Positions 16,430-26,079 of a stretch of 64,000 nucleotides of DNA are shown here, piece after piece. This DNA comes from Listeria weihenstephanensis (GTDB lineage Bacteria > Bacillota > Bacilli > Lactobacillales > Listeriaceae). The translations under genes were made by a program, and so were the position numbers. Location: positions 1,748,036 to 1,812,035 of the forward strand of contig NZ_CP011102.1 in the NCBI RefSeq assembly GCF_003534205.1. The letters run 5' to 3'. Position 1 is the stretch's first letter; every line of letters starts with the position of its first letter. Below the pieces are notes generated by a model, which made no database searches, was not told where the DNA came from, and saw only the letters and a program-made list of their open reading frames with translations.

Positions 16430-18121
16430 TTACTTCTGTGCTTTAATCTTGTTGGCTTGTGTCAGCATTTCACTAGCATGTTGTTTTGTCACATCCGTCA
16501 CTTCAATGCCCGCAATCATCCGACTGATTTCTTCAATTTTTTGTTCCCCAGACAAGGCTACGACAGATGTCATCGTGCGATTCGCAGTTGTTGCTTTAGA
16601 AATGTAGAAATGGTGGTCTGCCATGGCAGCTACTTGAGGTAAATGCGAAATACAGAGTACCTGAGAACCAATCGCCACCGCATAAATTTTTTCAGCAATT
16701 GCTTGGGCTACCCGGCCACTGACACCCGTATCCACCTCATCAAAAATAATCGATGTAATGCCCTGATGTCGTGAAAAAATTGTTTTGAGCGCCAGCATCA
16801 TCCGCGACAACTCACCGCCAGAAGCTACTTTGGACAACGGTTTCAGCGGTTCACCTGGATTTGTACTCATATAAAATGCGACTTTATCAACACCGTTTTC
16901 AGTAAATTCTTTTGCTTCTGTCGCGAAATTCACTTGGAAAATCGCTTTTTCCATATATAGCTGATTTAATTCGTTTTTAATTTGTTTTTCGAGTAATTTT
17001 GCTGATTTTTGGCGGATTGCTGTGATTTTTCCAGCAAGTTCAGAAAGCTGTTCTTTCGCAACTTCCAAATCTTTTTCCAAATGACCTAGATGCGTTTCCC
17101 GGTCGGATAATTCTAGGATTTCTTGATCTATTTCTTCGTTGTATTGGATAATGGCTTCAACTGTTTTACCATATTTGCGCTTCAACTGGCTCAGTTCATT
17201 CAGGCGCGTTTCAATCGTGTCCAGCTCGTCTGGTTGAAACTCTAGTTTATCTAGCTCTTGCCGAATTTGCATCGCACTATCTTCCAATAAATAAAAACTC
17301 GAAGCCACCGATTCACTCAGTGCTTTATATTCTGGCAAGATATCACTCGCAGACTCCACATGTCGCATCGCCTCAGAAATAAATTCGAGGCCACGCTCTT
17401 CGCCTTGAAGCGCCGTATAAGCACTTTGCAAACTTTCATTAATTTTCTCGAAATTGGAAAGCACATGTTTTTGCTCCACCAAAGTTTCTTCCTCGCCTAA
17501 CCGCAGATTGGAACTCGTAATTTCGTCTTGCTGAAAACGAAGCATATCTAGGCGTTGCGCAAGTTCTTGTTCATTTTTTGTCCAATTACGCCATTTTGTT
17601 TTCATTTCCATATATTCGGCGTATTTCGCTTGGTACTTGGCTAGTGTGGATTCAATATCCTTCCACGCAAAGCGGTCAAGTAGCTGCAAATGGAACTCAT
17701 CATTCATTAACTCTTGATGTTCGTGTTGGCTGTGAATGTCGATCAAACGGGAACCAATTTCGCGTAGCACAACGGTCGTCGCGAGTTTCCCATTGATACG
17801 GCAAGCATTTTTACCACTTTGGAACAGAATTCTCTCAAGGACTACCATACCGTCGCTTGCATCAATACCATTATTTTCAAGCGCCTCTAAACAACCTTTA
17901 TTTTGCGGGTTGATTGTGAACAGCCCTTGGATTTCAAGCTTCTCTTCTCCATGTCTAATAAAATCAACAGAACCTCTGCCACCAACAAGAAGACCGAGCG
18001 CATCAATAATAATTGACTTTCCCGCGCCAGTCTCCCCTGTTAAAACAGTCATACCTTCTTGAAAAGATAGATTTAAAGATTCGATGATAGCAAAATTTCT
18101 AATCGTTAGTTCTTGTAGCAA
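16430..18121 (-). CDS. recN: DNA repair protein RecN
   Basis: 563 residues, SMC-like ATPase acting early in double-strand break repair. Walker A GETGAGKSIIIDALG (about residues 29-43), a long central coiled coil, the ABC signature ASGGELSRMMLALK (about 432-445) and Walker B IIFDEVDTGVSG, then the D/H-loop CISHLPQVAAMADHH. Start is TTG with GAGGTGA upstream. It follows argR by 17 bases, as in Bacillus, and the two share a promoter before argR. Confidence 0.95.
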   Translation of the reverse strand: MLQELTIRNFAIIESLNLSFQEGMTVLTGETGAGKSIIIDALGLLVGGRGSVDFIRHGEEKLEIQGLFTINPQNKGCLEALENNGIDASDGMVVLERILFQSGKNACRINGKLATTVVLREIGSRLIDIHSQHEHQELMNDEFHLQLLDRFAWKDIESTLAKYQAKYAEYMEMKTKWRNWTKNEQELAQRLDMLRFQQDEITSSNLRLGEEETLVEQKHVLSNFEKINESLQSAYTALQGEERGLEFISEAMRHVESASDILPEYKALSESVASSFYLLEDSAMQIRQELDKLEFQPDELDTIETRLNELSQLKRKYGKTVEAIIQYNEEIDQEILELSDRETHLGHLEKDLEVAKEQLSELAGKITAIRQKSAKLLEKQIKNELNQLYMEKAIFQVNFATEAKEFTENGVDKVAFYMSTNPGEPLKPLSKVASGGELSRMMLALKTIFSRHQGITSIIFDEVDTGVSGRVAQAIAEKIYAVAIGSQVLCISHLPQVAAMADHHFYISKATTANRTMTSVVALSGEQKIEEISRMIAGIEVTDVTKQHASEMLTQANKIKAQK

Positions 18122-18138
18122 ATCTATTCACCTCAAAT

Positions 18139-18588
18139 TTAGAGCATTTCAATAAAGCGCTCTGATAATACTTTCGCGTCGTCTTCACTACGACAAATGA
18201 TCAAACACGTATCATCTCCGCACAATGATCCGACTTTTTCTTCCCAATTTAAATTATCAATTAGGGCTCCAATGGCATTAGCGTTTCCTGGCATCACTTT
18301 TAAAATAAGCATGAACTGTACCGTTTCAACGCTAATAAATGCATCTACAAGAGAGCGTTTCAGCTTTTGGTGCGGGTTGAAACGATTATCAGCAGGTAAA
18401 CTGTATTTGTATGTTCCAGTTTGTGTTGGAACTTTCACTAGATGCAGTTCTTTAATATCGCGGGAAATCGTGGCTTGGGTGACTTTGACATCTCTTTTTA
18501 GTAATAACGCAACAAGATCTTCTTGCGTTTCGATTTCGTTTGACGTAACGAGCTCTCTAATAATAATATGACGATGACCTTTATTCAT
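18139..18588 (-). CDS. argR: Arginine repressor ArgR/AhrC
   Basis: 149 residues, full length. Winged helix-turn-helix at the N-terminus ([18 protein letters not shown], about residues 35-52) binds ARG boxes; the C-terminal domain hexamerises and binds arginine ([11 protein letters not shown] and [13 protein letters not shown]). It controls arginine synthesis and catabolism. Start ATG with GAGGTGAGAA. The neighbours recN and tlyA-dxs form the order normal in Firmicutes. Confidence 0.95.
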   Translation of the reverse strand: MNKGHRHIIIRELVTSNEIETQEDLVALLLKRDVKVTQATISRDIKELHLVKVPTQTGTYKYSLPADNRFNPHQKLKRSLVDAFISVETVQFMLILKVMPGNANAIGALIDNLNWEEKVGSLCGDDTCLIICRSEDDAKVLSERFIEML

Positions 18589-18616
18589 TATTTCTCACCT
18601 CACGAACTTTTTCTCT

Positions 18617-18645
18617 CTTATATCTTAGCCGAAAACGAGCGTAAA
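18617..18645 (-). promoter_or_regulatory. Promoter of argR-recN
   Basis: Minus strand TTTACG (18640-18645), 17-bp spacer, TATAAG (18617-18622), about 30 bases before argR. Confidence 0.55.
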
Positions 18646-18741
18646 GTCACGGATTTAACTTAAGAAATGTTTACAAAGACGATTATGCATGTGAAAAATA
18701 GCAAATTAGGCTTAAAAATACATAGAACTAGCTGAAAACAC

Positions 18742-18774
18742 AAAAAACCGAGTGCTCTGAAACAGATCACTCGG
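18742..18774 (-). terminator. Terminator after tlyA
   Basis: Minus strand CCGAGTG and CACTCGG form a 7-bp stem followed by six T. Confidence 0.9.
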
Positions 18775-18783
18775 CATGCATAA

Positions 18784-19599
18784 TTATTCTAATTTCGTAT
18801 GGGCTTTTGCCACAATATCCGATAATTCTGTAGCAGATAAGTGATTTTCACCTTTATTATCCCATTTTAAGTGGGCGATAAATTCGATATTTCCCTCTCC
18901 ACCCGTGATCGGAGAAAAATCAACGGCCATCACCGAATATCCTTCCGCAAGTGCAAAATTGGTGATTTTTTCGATGACTTGCAGATGAATTTTAGGATCA
19001 CGAATAATCCCTTTTTTCCCGACCTGCTCTTTTCCCGCCTCAAATTGCGGTTTAATCAAGGTCATAACGTCTCCGCCACTAACCAATACTGTTTTTAAAA
19101 CTGGCAGAATCAATTTCAGCGAGATAAAAGAAACGTCAATGGTCGCAAAGTCAGCCAAGCCTTGAGTAAAATCAGCAGGTGTCACATAACGAAAATTCGT
19201 GCGTTCCATTACGGTCACACGTGGGTCATTACGCAATTTCCACGCTAACTGGTTATAGCCCACATCAAGCGCGTACGAGTGTTTTGCACCATTTTGGAGC
19301 GCACAATCGGTAAATCCGCCCGTGGAGGAGCCAATATCAAGTAGTAACTTGTCTTTTACATCCAAATCAAATACTTGTAGTGCCTTTTCAAGCTTCAATC
19401 CGCCGCGACTCACATAAGGCATAACTTTCCCTTTCACTTGAAAGACAGCTTCTACTGGAAACTTCTCGCCTGGTTTATCGACACGCTCTTCCTTTAAATA
19501 AACTAAGCCCGCCATGACAGACCGCTTTGCCTTTTCTCGTGTTTCAAATAGTCCTTGTTCTACTAATAATACGTCTACGCGTTCTTTTTTTATAGCCAT
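18784..19599 (-). CDS. tlyA: TlyA family rRNA (cytidine-2'-O)-methyltransferase
   Basis: 271 residues. An N-terminal S4 RNA-binding domain (ERVDVLLVEQGLFETREKAKRSVMAG, residues about 6-31) is followed by an FtsJ-like methyltransferase domain (LLDIGSSTGGFTDCALQNGA is the SAM loop, about 84-103; DVSFISL motif IV about 153). Family members methylate rRNA; Bacillus YqxC is the equivalent. It starts 2 bases after the dxs stop, so it is coupled to it. Confidence 0.92.
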   Translation of the reverse strand: MAIKKERVDVLLVEQGLFETREKAKRSVMAGLVYLKEERVDKPGEKFPVEAVFQVKGKVMPYVSRGGLKLEKALQVFDLDVKDKLLLDIGSSTGGFTDCALQNGAKHSYALDVGYNQLAWKLRNDPRVTVMERTNFRYVTPADFTQGLADFATIDVSFISLKLILPVLKTVLVSGGDVMTLIKPQFEAGKEQVGKKGIIRDPKIHLQVIEKITNFALAEGYSVMAVDFSPITGGEGNIEFIAHLKWDNKGENHLSATELSDIVAKAHTKLE

Positions 19600-19601
19600 C
19601 T

Positions 19602-21542
19602 CTACGCCCTTATCTGTTTTTCTGGTAATATTTTTTGAATAGTACTTAAAATGCCAAGCGCCGAAATCCCGTGATCTGCGAGAATCATGTCAACCGAGCC
19701 GTGACTAATAAATTCATCAGGAAGACCTATTCGACGAACTACCGCTTGATCAAAGCCATGTTCTTCCGCAAATTCAAGAACCGCCGTACCAAAGCCACCT
19801 TTTAAAAGTGCTTCTTCGACCGTGATAATTGGAATATTACGCTCCATTAGATCTTGTAGCATTTTTTCGTCGAGCGGTTTGATAAAGCGTGCATTAATCA
19901 CGCCAGCTTGAAGGCCTTGTTTCTTCAATTCGATCGCGGCTTCAACAGCCATCGGAATCGTCGTACCAAACGTTACAATAGCGACATCTACAGGCTCACT
20001 GAGCGTCTCCCACGAACCGATTGGAACAGCTTTCATCTCCGCATCGATTTTGATACCAAGCCCATTACCACGCGGATAACGAATCGCGATGGGGCCATCA
20101 TTATATTCATACGCCGTTTTCACAAGATGACGCGCTTCATTTTCATCTTTTGGCATCATAATTGTCATATTCGGAATACCACGCAAAAAGCTAATATCAA
20201 AAATACCTTGATGCGTCTCTCCGTCAGCACCAACTAATCCAGCGCGATCAATACCAATCATTACATTCAGCTCTTGCCGGCAAATATCATGGACCACTTG
20301 ATCATACGCACGTTGTAAAAAAGTCGAATAAATCGCCAAAAACGGTTTCATATCAAGCGCTGCAAGTCCTGCCGCCATTGTTGTTGCATGCTGTTCCGCG
20401 ATCCCTACATCAAAAAAGCGATCAGGAAATGCCGTTGCAAATTTTTCTAGCTTCGAACCAACTGGCATGGCTGGTGTAATCGCAACAACACGTTCGTCAT
20501 TCTGCGCCAGTTCCAGTATTGCCTCGCTAATAACCGCGCTCCAAGCAGGTGGTCCGCCAACAGGTTTGATAAAGTCGCCTGTCTCAATTTTGTAAGGACC
20601 AGTTCCATGCCAGTTACCAATGCGATCCGATTCAGCTGGTTGATAGCCCTTGCCTTTCGTCGTAACGATATGCATCAATACAGGGCCCTTCACCTTTTTC
20701 GCAAATTCCATATTCGTAATTAAATCATTGTAATCATGCCCATTCACAGGTCCGAGATACGTATAGCCCATCTCTTCGAAAAAAGTACCCTGAACAAGCA
20801 AATATTTAATGCTATCTTTAATTCGTTCCGCAGCGCCAGCAATCTTATCGCCAGCCGTTGGAATTTTCTTCATAGCAGCTTCAATATCTTTTTTGGCACG
20901 TTTAAATTTGCCTGATGTGCGCAACTTGCCTAAAACATTATGCATCGCGCCTACGTTTGGAGCAATCGACATATTGTTATCATTTAGGACAACAATCACA
21001 TTTTTTTTCATATCGCCAATATGGTTCAGTGCTTCAAGCGCCATACCGCCCGTTAGCGCCCCATCACCAATGATCGGCAGAACGTGGTACTTTTCACCGC
21101 GAATATCCCTTGCAATCGCCATTCCTGCAGCTGCTGACAACGAAGTAGAACTATGTCCGGTCTCCCAAACATCATGCTCTGATTCTTTACGCTTCGGAAA
21201 ACCATCTAAACCATCATGCTGACGCAATGTATCAAATCTATTTGCTCTACCAGTTAAAATCTTGTGTACGTAGGATTGGTGCCCGACATCCCATAAAAAC
21301 TTATCTTCAGGGCTATTAAAACAATGGTGAAGTGCTACCGTTAGCTCAACAACACCTAGGTTCGGTCCAATATGCCCGCCCGTTTTGGAAGTCGATTGAA
21401 TTAGGAACTCGCGAATATCCGCACTGAGCGCTTCCATTTGCGCTACGTCCAAGTCTTTCACGAACGCAGGATCCGTAATTTTCAATAAATCCAAACAAAA
21501 CAACTCACTTTCTAGGATTTCTCCATCAATATCGATTGGCAC
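19602..21542 (-). CDS. dxs: 1-deoxy-D-xylulose-5-phosphate synthase
   Basis: First enzyme of the MEP isoprenoid pathway, condensing pyruvate and glyceraldehyde 3-phosphate with ThDP. The ThDP motif is [18 protein letters not shown] (about residues 160-177), with [15 protein letters not shown] in the pyrimidine domain. The frame begins at a GTG at 21542, giving 646 residues and about 16 residues more than is usual; a TTG at 21494 would give the standard opening (xDLLKITDP). The start is therefore uncertain. It sits upstream of tlyA, and ispA follows the next gap upstream. Confidence 0.93.
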   Translation of the reverse strand: MPIDIDGEILESELFCLDLLKITDPAFVKDLDVAQMEALSADIREFLIQSTSKTGGHIGPNLGVVELTVALHHCFNSPEDKFLWDVGHQSYVHKILTGRANRFDTLRQHDGLDGFPKRKESEHDVWETGHSSTSLSAAAGMAIARDIRGEKYHVLPIIGDGALTGGMALEALNHIGDMKKNVIVVLNDNNMSIAPNVGAMHNVLGKLRTSGKFKRAKKDIEAAMKKIPTAGDKIAGAAERIKDSIKYLLVQGTFFEEMGYTYLGPVNGHDYNDLITNMEFAKKVKGPVLMHIVTTKGKGYQPAESDRIGNWHGTGPYKIETGDFIKPVGGPPAWSAVISEAILELAQNDERVVAITPAMPVGSKLEKFATAFPDRFFDVGIAEQHATTMAAGLAALDMKPFLAIYSTFLQRAYDQVVHDICRQELNVMIGIDRAGLVGADGETHQGIFDISFLRGIPNMTIMMPKDENEARHLVKTAYEYNDGPIAIRYPRGNGLGIKIDAEMKAVPIGSWETLSEPVDVAIVTFGTTIPMAVEAAIELKKQGLQAGVINARFIKPLDEKMLQDLMERNIPIITVEEALLKGGFGTAVLEFAEEHGFDQAVVRRIGLPDEFISHGSVDMILADHGISALGILSTIQKILPEKQIRA

Positions 21543-21761
21543 CGCAGAACTCTAATCTGCGCCACCTTAAATGTTTCCATTGGTCTCATTATAAACCAGT
21601 TGCCCCGATTTTACTATTAAATTGTTGGTAGTTTGGGAGCAAAAGTAAACAGGATAACAAAAAAGGACGAAAAAAAGAGCATCTTATAAAATGATGCACC
21701 TTCATTTCACTCCATAGATTCTCTCCAATATTCACAGGAAAATCGAGGCTGTACTAATGTA
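21543..21761 (-). other. Gap between ispA and dxs; terminator and possible promoter only
   Basis: 219 bases hold the ispA terminator and, about 40 bases before dxs, a TATAAT with only a weak -35. No ORF is present. In L. monocytogenes I remember a cold-shock gene (cspA, lmo1364) at this spot; it is not here. Confidence 0.5.
21670..21697 (-). terminator. Terminator after ispA
   Basis: Minus strand GCATC and GATGC flank a short loop and are followed by CTTTTTTTC. Confidence 0.75.
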
Positions 21762-22643
21762 CTAAAAATCACGAACGGCGATTAAATCGGTTAATCCTAA
21801 TAAAAACGTAGCATCTATGTCGAGCGTTCCTAAAGCTTGTTTCGCCAAGTCTGTATGCTCCGCTAGGGCCTGTTTTGCACCTTCTAACGACAGTAACGCT
21901 GGATACGTACTTTTTTGTAATTCAGAATCCGCACCTGTTTTTTTACCCATTTTCTGTGCATCTCCAATGACATCTAAAATATCATCACAAATTTGAAAGG
22001 CGATCCCAATATGATGCGCAAATTTCTCTAGTACCTTTTTGTCATCTTCCGAAGCACCTGCTATAATCGCACCGCTAAGAACAGAAGCGCTGAGTAATGC
22101 ACCCGTTTTCCGACGATGAATCGACTCCAATTCCGAAAGCGATAACGTTCTATTTTCACCAAGAATATCCGCTTGTTGGCCGCCAACCATTCCGTTAGCT
22201 CCTGCATTCTTCGCAAAGAGTTGAATCAAATCCACTTTAATCGTAGCGGTTAAAGTCACATCACTCACAATCATCTCAAAGGCTTTTGTAAGCAGTGCGT
22301 CACCCGCCAAAATAGCCGTAGCCTCACCGTATACTTTATGATTTGTCAATTTGCCACGTCGATAATCATCATTGTCCATCGCGGGTAAATCATCGTGAAT
22401 CAGACTATATGTATGGATCATTTCCATCGCAGCCGCTGTTTGATATCCCAATTCTGGCTCACGTCCGTAAGCAATGATCGTCGCTAAAACGAGTAACGGC
22501 CGAATCCGTTTACCACCCGCCTCAAGCGAATAAATCATGGATTGCTCCAACTTTTGATCAGAGTTGGTTGCAACAATGGCGTTTTTCATGCAGTTTTCCG
22601 TTTCTTGTTTATAGTGTTGCATAAACTGCTCAAAAGTCATCAT
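21762..22643 (-). CDS. ispA: Farnesyl diphosphate synthase (polyprenyl synthetase)
   Basis: 293 residues. It condenses DMAPP/IPP to farnesyl diphosphate. First Asp-rich motif DDLPAMDND (about residues 85-93), second DDILD (about 220-224), plus GGKRIRP and QICDDILD. The two consecutive ATG codons (22643 and 22640) overlap the xseB stop, so translation is coupled. Order xseA-xseB-ispA is standard in Firmicutes. Confidence 0.95.
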   Translation of the reverse strand: MMTFEQFMQHYKQETENCMKNAIVATNSDQKLEQSMIYSLEAGGKRIRPLLVLATIIAYGREPELGYQTAAAMEMIHTYSLIHDDLPAMDNDDYRRGKLTNHKVYGEATAILAGDALLTKAFEMIVSDVTLTATIKVDLIQLFAKNAGANGMVGGQQADILGENRTLSLSELESIHRRKTGALLSASVLSGAIIAGASEDDKKVLEKFAHHIGIAFQICDDILDVIGDAQKMGKKTGADSELQKSTYPALLSLEGAKQALAEHTDLAKQALGTLDIDATFLLGLTDLIAVRDF

Positions 22644-22879
22644 TTCTTACCTTCTTCTGCCTGAAATGGCTCTTCTTCATCTGATTCCGTCACAACTTTC
22701 GCTAATTTATCTTCCGCTGCCGCTAATTTTTCTTGGCATAGTTTCGTAAGTTCAATTCCACGCTGATACATTTCGAGTGAATCTTCAAGCGAAACATTAC
22801 CTTCTTCAAGCATTTGGACGATGCCTTCTAACTCTTTCATTGCTTCTTCATAGCTTATTTTTTTTGTTGCCATAGTCAT
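22640..22879 (-). CDS. xseB: Exodeoxyribonuclease VII small subunit
   Basis: 79 residues. Small helical subunit that assembles with XseA to degrade single-stranded DNA. The family core is SYEEAMKELEGIVQMLEEGNVSLEDSLEMYQRGIEL (residues about 9-44; begins SYEEAMKELEGIV). Start ATG at 22879 overlaps the xseA stop codon; a second ATG two codons later is also possible, with AGGAGG upstream of both. Confidence 0.93.
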   Translation of the reverse strand: MTMATKKISYEEAMKELEGIVQMLEEGNVSLEDSLEMYQRGIELTKLCQEKLAAAEDKLAKVVTESDEEEPFQAEEGKK

Positions 22880-24216
22880 TTGTCCTCCTTTTTGGTGATT
22901 TTCGCATGAATTTTCCCAGTTGCCATCGTGATTTGAATTGGATCACCAACAGATATATCCTTGCTCGATGTCAAAATTTCATCTTCTTTATAAACAACAC
23001 TATAACCGCGTTTCAGTAGGGCTAATGGGCTTAAATGCTCCAACGCTTCTACTTTTTGCAGAAAATCTCGCCTTTTCATTGTAACCAGGCGACTCATTTG
23101 CTGTTTCAAATCCTTGTTCAGTGTTGCCAAATGTTGCTGTTGTTGGTCAATTTCCCGATCAAGCCCCGTATGTGTTAATCTAAATGAGAGTCGCTCAAAA
23201 GCATATTTTTTCATCATTAAATGCTGTTTCAAGCCTCGCTCTAATCGTTCTACATAATAATCCGTTCGTTCCTGATATTGCTCAATTTGACGTTTAGGCC
23301 CATGCATGATCAGACGCTCTCGCTTGCGATCTACATTTTGTTTGGAAACATCGACTCGTTGTCGCATTGCTTGGATCAAACGGAATCGCCTCTCCGCTAT
23401 GCGTTCCAATAAGTCACGGTAATCTGGAACTGCTAATTCTGCTGCTGCAGTTGGCGTTGCCGCACGAACATCTGCCACATAATCGGTCAATGTTGTGTCC
23501 GTTTCATGACCTACCGCCGAAATAACGGGAATATCCGAATCAGCGACAGCTCGGACGACGATCTCCTCATTAAATGCCCACAGATCCTCAATAGAACCAC
23601 CACCACGTCCAATAATCAACACATCAATATCATTGCGAAAATTAGCACGTTCAATATTGCGAACAATATTGGGAGCCGCTGTGTCCCCCTGTACTATCGT
23701 AGGGAATAGCAGAATTTCCGTCGAAGGCATCCGACGTTTCATCGTTGTAATCATATCTCGAATCGCTGCACCCGTTTTCGACGTGATAATCCCGACTTTC
23801 GCAGGAAAAGAAGGAAGCGCTCGTTTGCGATTTTGCGCAAAAAGCCCCTCCTTATCCAACTGTTTCTTCAATTGTTCCAGCTTGATGTACAGACTGCCGA
23901 TGCCATCGGGCTCCATCCACTCCGCATAGAGCTGATAACGTCCGCCTTTACTAAATACGCTAACGCGACCAGTAAGTAGAATCTGCATGCCATCTTCTGG
24001 CTTAAATCCCAGTTTTGCAGCCGACTTTTGGAACATAACACAACGCAGCTCAGCGCCTTCGTCTTTCAGCGTAAAATACATATGACCGCTGACAGGCTGT
24101 TTAAAATTTGAAACTTCACCTTTGACATAAATGTTCTTCAAATAGGGATCCACTTCAAATTTTTTCTCAATATATTTAGTTAGCGCCTCAACACTGAGGT
24201 ATTTATCCTGTTCCAT
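22876..24216 (-). CDS. xseA: Exodeoxyribonuclease VII large subunit
   Basis: 446 residues. Catalytic subunit with an N-terminal OB-fold (LKNIYVKGEVSNFKQPVSGH, about 22-41) and the nuclease core: VGIITSKTGAAIRDM, VLIIGRGGGSIEDLWAFN (about 191-208) and PVISAVGHETDTTLTDYVAD. A long coiled coil (about 275-385) is expected for the family. It lies 12 bases after folD and overlaps xseB. Confidence 0.95.
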   Translation of the reverse strand: MEQDKYLSVEALTKYIEKKFEVDPYLKNIYVKGEVSNFKQPVSGHMYFTLKDEGAELRCVMFQKSAAKLGFKPEDGMQILLTGRVSVFSKGGRYQLYAEWMEPDGIGSLYIKLEQLKKQLDKEGLFAQNRKRALPSFPAKVGIITSKTGAAIRDMITTMKRRMPSTEILLFPTIVQGDTAAPNIVRNIERANFRNDIDVLIIGRGGGSIEDLWAFNEEIVVRAVADSDIPVISAVGHETDTTLTDYVADVRAATPTAAAELAVPDYRDLLERIAERRFRLIQAMRQRVDVSKQNVDRKRERLIMHGPKRQIEQYQERTDYYVERLERGLKQHLMMKKYAFERLSFRLTHTGLDREIDQQQQHLATLNKDLKQQMSRLVTMKRRDFLQKVEALEHLSPLALLKRGYSVVYKEDEILTSSKDISVGDPIQITMATGKIHAKITKKEDK

Positions 24217-24228
24217 CGTTACACAACC

Positions 24229-25095
24229 TTACTTCGTTTGTAATTGCGTATCCCAAATGCGTTTTGCTGCTTTTAACGTGTTAGCAAGGAGCATTGTGAT
24301 AGTCATCGGGCCAACGCCACCTGGTACTGGTGTAATAAAACCAGCCGTATCTTTGACATCATCAAAGTCCACGTCACCACATAATTTATTATTCTCATCG
24401 CGATCCATACCAACATCTATGACTACAGCGCCTGGTTTGATCGCCTCTTTTTTGATAAATTTAGCAAGACCTGTCGCCACAACTAAAATATCCGCTGTTC
24501 TGGCAACTGCTGGTAAATCTTTTGTGCGGCTATGTGCAATGGTTACCGTCGCATTTTCTTGCAACAGTAATTGCGCCACAGGTTTCCCAACGATATTACT
24601 ACGTCCAATTACAACGGCCTGCTTGCCTTCGATTGTTACACCTGTCGATTTAATTAATTCAATGATTCCTGCTGGTGTACAAGGAACAAACGCTTCTTTG
24701 CCCACATACAAATTCCCAACATTGATCGGGTGGAATCCATCGACATCTTTTTCAGGAATAATCGTATCAATCACTTTATCCTCCGAAATGTGTTTTGGTA
24801 GTGGCAATTGCACTAAAATACCATGAATCGTCACATCTGTATTCAACGCTTCTACCGTTTCCAATAACTTCGCTTCTGAAACGTCTTCTGGTAACTCGAT
24901 TAAAACAGACTTCATACCTGCTTCTTCTGTGCGCTTCTGCTTATTTCTTACATATGTACGGCTGGCCTGATTATCGCCAACAAGTACAACCGCTAATCCT
25001 GGTTGCAAATTTTGTTTTGCGAGTTCAGCTACCTCACTTGTTACGTTTTCTTGAATCTTTTTCGCCAGTTGTTTCCCATCAATAATTTGTCCCAT
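24229..25095 (-). CDS. folD: Bifunctional methylenetetrahydrofolate dehydrogenase/cyclohydrolase
   Basis: 288 residues. It interconverts 5,10-methylene-THF and 10-formyl-THF. Signatures: [17 protein letters not shown] with the catalytic Lys (about residue 55), [11 protein letters not shown], and [18 protein letters not shown]; the C-terminus has [18 protein letters not shown] at 25098 precedes the ATG at 25095 in frame; the ATG (MGQIIDGK) is the normal start and has GGGGG upstream. It links to the glycine cleavage genes through one-carbon metabolism. Confidence 0.95.
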   Translation of the reverse strand: MGQIIDGKQLAKKIQENVTSEVAELAKQNLQPGLAVVLVGDNQASRTYVRNKQKRTEEAGMKSVLIELPEDVSEAKLLETVEALNTDVTIHGILVQLPLPKHISEDKVIDTIIPEKDVDGFHPINVGNLYVGKEAFVPCTPAGIIELIKSTGVTIEGKQAVVIGRSNIVGKPVAQLLLQENATVTIAHSRTKDLPAVARTADILVVATGLAKFIKKEAIKPGAVVIDVGMDRDENNKLCGDVDFDDVKDTAGFITPVPGGVGPMTITMLLANTLKAAKRIWDTQLQTK

Positions 25096-25125
25096 CAAAA
25101 AAGCCCCCTTAGTTTATATATGAAA

Positions 25126-25161
25126 CCTGTGTATTCCGAGGCCCAAAAGCCCCGAAACAGG
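25126..25161 (-). other. Stable hairpin between nusB and folD
   Basis: CCTGT...ACAGG arms enclose a GC-rich inner stem (GGC/GCC, CG/CG) with one mismatch. No T-run follows on either strand, so it is not an intrinsic terminator. Its role is unknown. Confidence 0.45.
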
Positions 25162-25228
25162 TAACATTACTTAGTCGTGGAAAGTTTTGTAAATTAAAAA
25201 TGACACCGCGTAAAAAATTATATCTCGT

Positions 25229-25615
25229 TTATTCGTCGTCTTTCGCTATATTCGCTAAAACACCGTTAATAAACTTACTTGATTTCTCATCGCTGAAAAT
25301 TTTAGCAATCTCCAGTGATTCATTTAAGCTAACTCGATCTGGAATATCTTCGCAATATACCATTTCAAATACACTTACTCGCAAAATAGCAAGGTCGACC
25401 TTATTTAGTCTGTCCATACTCCAATTATCCAAGTTTCCGGCGATTAACTCGTCGATCGCGGCTTTATTGGCAACAACACCCTCAACCAACTTATCGACAT
25501 ACGCATCGCTCTCGTCTTCCATCACGTTGGCTATTGCTTGATCCAAATGCATCTCATTGAGTTCCATTTGAAACAATATTTGAAGAGCCTTTTCCCGCGC
25601 TTCTCGTCTTTTCAT
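25229..25615 (-). CDS. nusB: Transcription antitermination factor NusB
   Basis: 128 residues, all-helical. It acts in the NusB-S10 antitermination complex on rRNA operons. It opens RREAREKALQILFQMELNE and contains NWSMDRLNKVDLAILRVSVFEM (about residues 65-86), both strong family signatures. Start ATG has AGGAG in the preceding 15 bases. It follows the Asp23-family gene by 53 bases. Confidence 0.95.
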   Translation of the reverse strand: MKRREAREKALQILFQMELNEMHLDQAIANVMEDESDAYVDKLVEGVVANKAAIDELIAGNLDNWSMDRLNKVDLAILRVSVFEMVYCEDIPDRVSLNESLEIAKIFSDEKSSKFINGVLANIAKDDE

Positions 25616-25668
25616 TAAAAGCTCTACTCCTTATTTCTGACTGATTCTACTTGCAAAAATCGGTCAAC

Positions 25669-26067
25669 TTAAATTTCTAATTCATCAAATGATACGGTTT
25701 CTTGACGATCGAATTGCACACCAACAATATGGATGTTTACTTCGATAACTTCAAGGCCTGTCATGTTTAAGATTGTTTCACGAATGCTATCTTGAATGTT
25801 TTGCGCTAGCAGTGGAATCGTCGCACCGAACTGAATGTAACAATACACGTCGATCACAATACCGTCTTCCGTTAGATCAATTTTAACGCCTTTACTATGG
25901 TTGGTTGCGCCACCAAGACGTTCACGCATTTCATTTGTAAAAGATCCTTGCATACCAGCTACGTTTTCCACTTCTGTCGCTGCAAGTCCAGCAATAACAC
26001 CAATTACTTCTGGCGCTATCTCAATTTTACCGAGTGTTTCCTCTTCTTTGTTTTTCGTCAGTGTCAT
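25669..26067 (-). CDS. Asp23/Gls24 family protein (YqhY-like)
   Basis: 132 residues. It opens GKIEIAPEVIGVIAGLAATEVENVAGM (about 14-40) and has VKIDLTEDGIVIDVYCYIQFGATIPLLAQNIQ, the standard Asp23 pattern. In Bacillus the homologue YqhY, next to accBC, is tied to control of acetyl-CoA carboxylase activity; in this window it also follows accC, by 12 bases, which supports the same role. No signal peptide or membrane helix is present. Confidence 0.92.
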   Translation of the reverse strand: MTLTKNKEEETLGKIEIAPEVIGVIAGLAATEVENVAGMQGSFTNEMRERLGGATNHSKGVKIDLTEDGIVIDVYCYIQFGATIPLLAQNIQDSIRETILNMTGLEVIEVNIHIVGVQFDRQETVSFDELEI

Positions 26068-26079
26068 GATTATCTCTCC

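Noticed and set aside
24257-24826. A 189-codon plus-strand frame inside folD
   Set aside because: Fully antisense to folD and no supporting signals.
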